Assembly (NCBI GenBank): GCA_964642165.1
Contig: CAZXOC010000158.1
Span: 1-16,929, forward strand
Origin: CAYRVX01 sp964642165
GTDB taxonomy: Bacteria; Planctomycetota; Phycisphaerae; SM23-33
Length of the DNA stretch: 16,929 bases
Direction: 5' to 3'
The position numbers were made by a program, and so were the translations under genes. Shown one piece after another: positions 13,467-16,929 of this stretch. Every line of letters starts with the position of its first letter. The stretch's first letter is position 1. The notes below the pieces were generated by a model. The model saw only the letters and a list, made by a program, of their open reading frames with translations, did not search any database and was not told where the DNA came from.

Positions 13467-13495
13467 ATTATCCCGCGCGCGGGGCCGCAACACAA
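13467..13495 (-). promoter_or_regulatory. Promoter of the small helical-protein pair
   Basis: On the minus strand TTGTGT (13490-13495) and GATAAT (13467-13472) have a 17-bp spacer. The -10 matches five of six bases. The predicted start near 13460 suits the ATG at 13413. Confidence 0.5.
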
Positions 13496-13540
13496 GCGCC
13501 AGCCCCCCGATTTGCCGCCAAAATCAATCGCCTTGCCGGC

Positions 13541-13774
13541 TCAGATGTGGCAGGTTGGTTTCAGGCGCTCGCCGTGGCTCAGGAGGCTCTCGTCCAGCAG
13601 GTGTTTCTCCAGCCGCGCGCGGTCGGCGGCCCAAGCCGGGGCGTCGTACAGGTTCCTCGCCTCCGGGACGTCGGCCGTCATGTCGTACAGCTCGCCGACG
13701 TGCAGCCCGGCGTAGTGGGTCGGCTTGCGGCCGGTCGTGATCAGCAGGACGTTGAGCGGTTCGGTCGGCGGCAT
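13541..13774 (-). CDS. Sulfatase fragment, probable internal-deletion remnant
   Basis: This is a 77-aa reading frame. Residues 16-65 match the C-terminal end of planctomycete-type sulfatases: GRKPTHYAG (usually GRYKLTHYAG), then GELYDMTAD, EARNLYDAPAW and RARLEKHLLDE. Residues 1-14 (MPPTEPLNVLLITT) match the N-terminal start of the same family, where PNVLLITTD begins the metal site. The whole catalytic core, including the C/S-x-P-x-R formylglycine motif, is missing between them, so it cannot be an active sulfatase. AGGAG lies 9 nt before the ATG, so it may still be translated. It lies just downstream of tRNA-Leu. It could be a pseudogene, a recoded small protein or, less likely, an assembly collapse. 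Confidence 0.6.
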   Translation of the reverse strand: MPPTEPLNVLLITTGRKPTHYAGLHVGELYDMTADVPEARNLYDAPAWAADRARLEKHLLDESLLSHGERLKPTCHI

Positions 13775-13814
13775 GGCGTCCGGGCTCCTGTGCTCGTGCC
13801 CGGGAAACGAGACC

Positions 13815-13841
13815 AGCCTGCATCCGCCGGGGACGCAGGCT
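13815..13841 (-). terminator. Hairpin downstream of tRNA-Leu
   Basis: The arms AGCCTGC (13815-13821) and GCAGGCT (13835-13841) form a 7-bp stem, with further TCC/GGA pairing inside. On the minus strand the stem is followed by GGTCTCGTTT. It is a candidate terminator for the tRNA transcript; the short T-run is displaced by a few bases. Confidence 0.4.
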
Positions 13842-13876
13842 GCAAGTCATTCGGCGGGTTGGAGTTCTCTAGGAAC

Positions 13877-13962
<86 letters not shown>

Positions 13963-13976
13963 AGGAATCGTCCATT

Positions 13977-14006
13977 ACGATACCCTCGCTTGGCGCGGTT
14001 TGTCAA
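13977..14006 (-). promoter_or_regulatory. Promoter of tRNA-Leu
   Basis: On the minus strand a perfect TTGACA (14001-14006) and TATCGT (13977-13982) are separated by 18 bp. Transcription would start within about 10 nt of the tRNA 5' end. Confidence 0.6.
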
Positions 14007-14072
14007 CCCCGCGCGCCCGGCGTCTCCGGCGGAACCTTCCCCCCGCCGGGCCGTCCAAGCACCCGAGGTGAC

Positions 14073-15260
14073 ATGGCCATGCACAGGGGCGTTCCATCGC
14101 GCGAGGCGGTGCTGCTGGGCTTGCTTCTGACCGCGCCGGCGGCCGCGGCGAAGGCCGAACCGAGGAGCCCCGCGACGGCCCCGGGCCGGACGTCGGGCCT
14201 CCGGGTCACCGGCACCGTCGTGGACGAGGCGGGCCGGCCACTGGCCGGCGCGATGGTGCGGGCGCGCACGGCGTCGATGGGGCGAGCGCTCTGGTGGGCC
14301 TTCCAGCCGGGCACGCGGACGGACGCGCGGGGGCGCTTCGAGCTGCCCCTGCCGTTCGCCGGCATCCCCTACACCGTTTCGGCCCGTCTCATGGGACACG
14401 TCGCGGCCTCGGCGAAGATCACCCCGGAGCAGGGCGAGACCCTCCGACTGGCGCTTCGCCCGCGGGGCGACACGCACGTGATAGGAGGCACGGTGGTCGA
14501 CCCGGCCGGGCGGCCGGCGCCGGACACCCTCGTGCGACTCATCGGTGAATACGGCTGGCGAGCCGATGCGCGGACCAACCGGGCCGGCGAGTTCGCCCTC
14601 CGCGGGATCGACTCGTACATCGGACAGGCCGTCCCGCTGGTCAGGGCGGGCGGCCGGGTGGCCCGCTTGCGGATCGTGCGGGGCAAGGACAAGGAGCTGA
14701 AGCTCCTCCTGGTGAAGCCCGCGCGGCTGAAGGGCGTCGTCCGCGAGAAGCCCGGCGGCCGGGCCGTCCAGGGCGCTACCGTGATCCTCCGTCCCTGGTT
14801 CGCCAGCGACTTCCGCATGGAGACGACGGTCGGCGGGGACGGCCGGTTCGAGTTGGGCGGTATCCCGCCGGGCAAGTACAAGGTCACCGCCGTCGCGGCG
14901 ACGCACTTCCTGCGCCCGCCCCGGGGGATGGACTCGAGTCTGCCGGAGACGTCGCTGGCTCCGGGCGAGGTCCGCGAGGTGACGATCGAGATGCAGCCCG
15001 TGGCCACGGCCCGCGGGCGGGTGCTGGATCGCGCGGGGCGTGGCGTGGCCGGGACGCTGGTCGCCATTCGGTCGACGTGGCTGGGGGATTACCGCGACCA
15101 GAACCGCTACGTCCGCACCGACGGACACGGGCGCTTCGCCATCGCCACTGGGCACACCGGGGAGAGGCTGCCGCTGGTGGCCTACTCGGCGCGGCACGGG
15201 CTGGCGCGAGTCCAGCTCCCGCCGCTCGAGCCGGGGCAGGTCCACGACGGCGTGCTCCTG
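14073..15260 (+). CDS. Exported multidomain protein, N-terminal part (cut by gap)
   Basis: These are the first 396 residues of a protein broken by an assembly gap. A signal peptide (about residues 1-28, hydrophobic core VLLGLLLTAPAAAA) is followed by at least four carboxypeptidase-regulatory-like beta-sandwich domains: about 43-128, 135-206, 208-298 and 300 onward. Each starts with a G-x-V-x-D/x-x-G-R-x-x-x-G/A pattern (GTVVDEAGRPLAGA, GTVVDPAGRPAPD, GRVLDRAGRGVAG) and later has T-D-x-x-G-R-F. Such domains are common in exported planctomycete proteins and probably serve as structural or binding modules. The ATG at 14073 has GAGGTG just upstream; ATG 14079 is possible. After merging the duplicated 55 bp, it continues in frame into the piece at 15362, giving about 878 aa in all. 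Confidence 0.82.
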
Positions 15261-15415
15261 NNNNNNNNNNNNNNNNNNNNNNNNNNNNNNNNNNNNNNNN
15301 NNNNNNNNNNNNNNNNNNNNNNNNNNNNNNNNNNNNNNNNNNNNNNNNNNNNNNNNNNNNGCGAGTCCAGCTCCCGCCGCTCGAGCCGGGGCAGGTCCAC
15401 GACGGCGTGCTCCTG
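15206..15415 (+). repeat. Exact 55-bp direct repeat flanking the gap
   Basis: Bases 15206-15260 are identical to 15361-15415. The copies abut the 100-N run on each side with no extra sequence. Collapsing them keeps the reading frame (offset 155, matching the frame change of the two halves). This is best read as two contig ends that overlap by one k-mer, not as a biological repeat. Confidence 0.9.
15261..15360. other. Assembly gap of 100 N
   Basis: Exactly 100 unknown bases, a conventional placeholder length. Both edges are the same 55-bp sequence, so the true gap size is probably minus 55, meaning no sequence is missing. Confidence 0.95.
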
Positions 15416-16864
15416 ACGCTGCCGGGCGCGGCTCGCGTCCGGGGCATCGTGACCGGCCCCGCGGGCCGGCCCATCAAGGGCGTGGTCTGCACGATCGGGC
15501 ATGTTTACAGCATCTCGGCAACTACGGGCGCAGGGGGCCGCTTCGACCTCGGCCGCGTCCCGTGCGCCCCCGGCGCGCGCCCGAAACCCCCCGCTGTCTT
15601 CCATGCGCCCCGGCCCCCCACCTATTCGTTCGACAGCGTCTCCCGTCCCGTGCGATCGCTCGAGACCGCCCCTCGGTTCTTCCACCACCGGCGGCTGGGG
15701 GTGGACCTCCGGCCGGATCGCGACCTGGATCTCATCGTTCGGTTGGAGCCGGCGCAGCTGCTCTGTCTCCACGGGACGGTGGTCGACCGCGGCGGCCGCC
15801 CGATCCCCGGGGCGAAGGTGCTCCTGCTTACGGGCGACGCCAACGAGGCCAACTGGCGGCACACGGTCAGCCCGGTCGGGATGGGCGGCAGTTTGGACAT
15901 GCGCCGGAGGGCGACCACGCTCGGCGCCACGAAGACCGACGACAAGGGGCGGTGGCGTTTCCTCACGGTGCGGGAGAACGGCGAGGCCATGCCCATGGGC
16001 GACCGCCACACGGACTGGACGCGGTACTGCATCGGCGTGGCGACCGCCGCCGGCAACCACATGCTCGTGCGCAACATCGTCGTGCCGCCGGGGCAGACGC
16101 GGCTCGAGCGGAAGATCGGCCTCGCCGCCGCCGTGCCCGACGTGCTCGCGGCGCTGCGGCGGGTCCAGGGCGCCGCGGCGGGCCAGGGGGACCGCCCCGC
16201 GCTGCCCGCGCTGCGGGAGCTCACCGGCAGGTCGTTCCGCGGCGCCGACGAGGCGCTGGCGTGGTGGTGGCAGGAGCCCTTGGCGCCGGCGAGGCCGGAG
16301 GAGGCCGATCTCGATGCCGCCCGGCTCGAGAAGCTCTGGGAGGCGCTGGGAGGCGACGTGTCCGCCCGCGCCTACCAGGACGCGCTGGCCCTGGCCGGCG
16401 GCGGGCAGCGGGCAGCACACTTCATCGCCGAGCGCCTCCGGCCGATCCCCAACGACGCGAATCACGTGCGGATGCTCGTCGGCGACCTCGATCACGAGCG
16501 GTACGCGGTGCGCCGAAGGGCCTACGAAGGGCTCTGTCGCATCGGCAGGATCGCGGCACCCGCGCTGCGGGACGCGCTGACGCGCGAGCCCTCGGAGGAG
16601 ATGAGCCTGCGGGCGAAGGAGCTGCTTGCGGCGTGGGATCGCCCCTACCCCGTCCTGCCCGAGGCGCGGCGGGCCGCCCGGGCCCTTCGCGTCCTGGCGC
16701 TCATCGGGTCGCCCGAGGCCGCGAGGACCCTCGAGACCCTCGCCCGGGGAATGCCGCGAGCCCTGCTGACCGAGCACGCCAAGGCCGCCCTGCGACACGC
16801 CAAGAGAAAGGCAAGCCGACCCCCCCGCCCCGGCGAAGACGCGGCCGGCAAGCCGGCCCGCTAA
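15362..16864 (+). CDS. Exported multidomain protein, C-terminal part (after gap)
   Basis: These are the last 500 residues of the protein that begins at 14073. Local residues 1-18 repeat the end of the first piece. Two further carboxypeptidase-regulatory-like domains follow (about 26-63, RGIVTGPAGRPIKG; and 135-255, HGTVVDRGGRPIPGA with TDDKGRWRF). From about 258 the protein becomes helical: LPALRELTGRSF with a Trp-rich AWWWQE, then LWEALGGDVSARAYQ, FIAERLRPIP, LVGDLDHERYAVRRRAYEGL and ARTLETLARGMPRALLT. This last module is the one seen at the C-termini of many planctomycete WD40 or kinase-like proteins, and is HEAT-like. It ends in a basic Pro-rich tail. The function is unknown; the two halves should be annotated as one gene. 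Confidence 0.8.
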   Translation, partial: RVQLPPLEPGQVHDGVLLTLPGAARVRGIVTGPAGRPIKGVVCTIGHVYSISATTGAGGRFDLGRVPCAPGARPKPPAVFHAPRPPTYSFDSVSRPVRSLETAPRFFHHRRLGVDLRPDRDLDLIVRLEPAQLLCLHGTVVDRGGRPIPGAKVLLLTGDANEANWRHTVSPVGMGGSLDMRRRATTLGATKTDDKGRWRFLTVRENGEAMPMGDRHTDWTRYCIGVATAAGNHMLVRNIVVPPGQTRLERKIGLAAAVPDVLAALRRVQGAAAGQGDRPALPALRELTGRSFRGADEALAWWWQEPLAPARPEEADLDAARLEKLWEALGGDVSARAYQDALALAGGGQRAAHFIAERLRPIPNDANHVRMLVGDLDHERYAVRRRAYEGLCRIGRIAAPALRDALTREPSEEMSLRAKELLAAWDRPYPVLPEARRAARALRVLALIGSPEAARTLETLARGMPRALLTEHAKAALRHAKRKASRPPRPGEDAAGKPAR

Positions 16865-16925
16865 ACGGCGCACCGCTGTCCGCCTTCGCTCCGGTGTTTA
16901 GCGGCGGGCCTTGGCCCGCGCGTTT
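16861..16925 (+). terminator. Stem-loops after the large gene
   Basis: CTAAA (16861-16865) pairs with TTTAG (16897-16901) and CACCG with CGGTG inside it, so the stop codon lies in an imperfect stem. A second, compact hairpin follows: GCGGGC CTTG GCCCGC (16904-16919), then GCGTTTCC. The second is a reasonable intrinsic terminator with a short T-run; the first resembles a dispersed palindromic element. Confidence 0.45.
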
Positions 16926-16929
16926 CCCC

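Noticed and set aside
15206..15415. 55-bp direct repeat as a biological duplication or mobile-element target site
   Set aside because: The copies abut a 100-N placeholder exactly and collapse in frame, which points to an assembly overlap.
15182..16873. 563-codon minus-strand frame across the gap
   Set aside because: It is the shadow of the multidomain gene and runs through the N run.

Overview
The window is high-GC bacterial DNA that looks like a planctomycete (Planctomycetota), probably from a metagenome assembly. Three things point there: prepilin-like proteins with an AFTLVE-type cleavage site and a C-terminal H-X9-DG-like motif, many HEAT-repeat and carboxypeptidase-regulatory-like domains, and a C-terminal module typical of planctomycete multidomain proteins. 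The class cannot be fixed from sequence alone. A 100-N gap flanked by an exact 55-bp duplication looks like an unmerged assembly overlap, not biology.

Layout. 1-607 has no convincing gene; it holds hairpins, a 9-bp dyad and a leftward extended -10 box. 608-2954 (+) is a tight overlapping operon: Maf nucleotide pyrophosphatase, a DUF192 exported protein and an RsbU/SpoIIE-type PP2C phosphatase. 3045-4581 (-) is a translation/RNA cluster: tRNA-Thr(CGT), an RRM RNA-binding protein with its own promoter and long leader, a DUF6197-like protein and ribosomal protein bS21. 4720-5547 (-) is an exported alpha/beta hydrolase. 5874-7550 (+) encodes a very acidic DUF2007-like protein, a small protein with an Arg-rich N-terminus, and a membrane protein.

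7656-11339 (+) is the most unusual part: a two-gene cassette (prepilin-like protein followed by a membrane-anchored HEAT-repeat protein) present twice in tandem, with diverged but colinear copies. The second pilin is strongly enriched in Cys and His. 11489-12926 (+) carries rpmE (bL31) and prfA (RF1), separated by a terminator-like hairpin.

12990-13962 (-) has two tiny overlapping helical-protein genes, a sulfatase fragment that appears to join the N- and C-terminal ends of a sulfatase, and tRNA-Leu(GAG). 14073-16864 (+) is one large exported protein of about 878 aa interrupted by the N gap. It has several carboxypeptidase-regulatory-like beta-sandwich domains followed by a planctomycete HEAT-like module. 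The window ends in a stem-loop.

Functionally the window mixes housekeeping genes (maf, rpsU, rpmE, prfA, two tRNAs) with lineage-specific envelope proteins. The duplicated pilin/HEAT cassette is the best candidate for an undescribed system.
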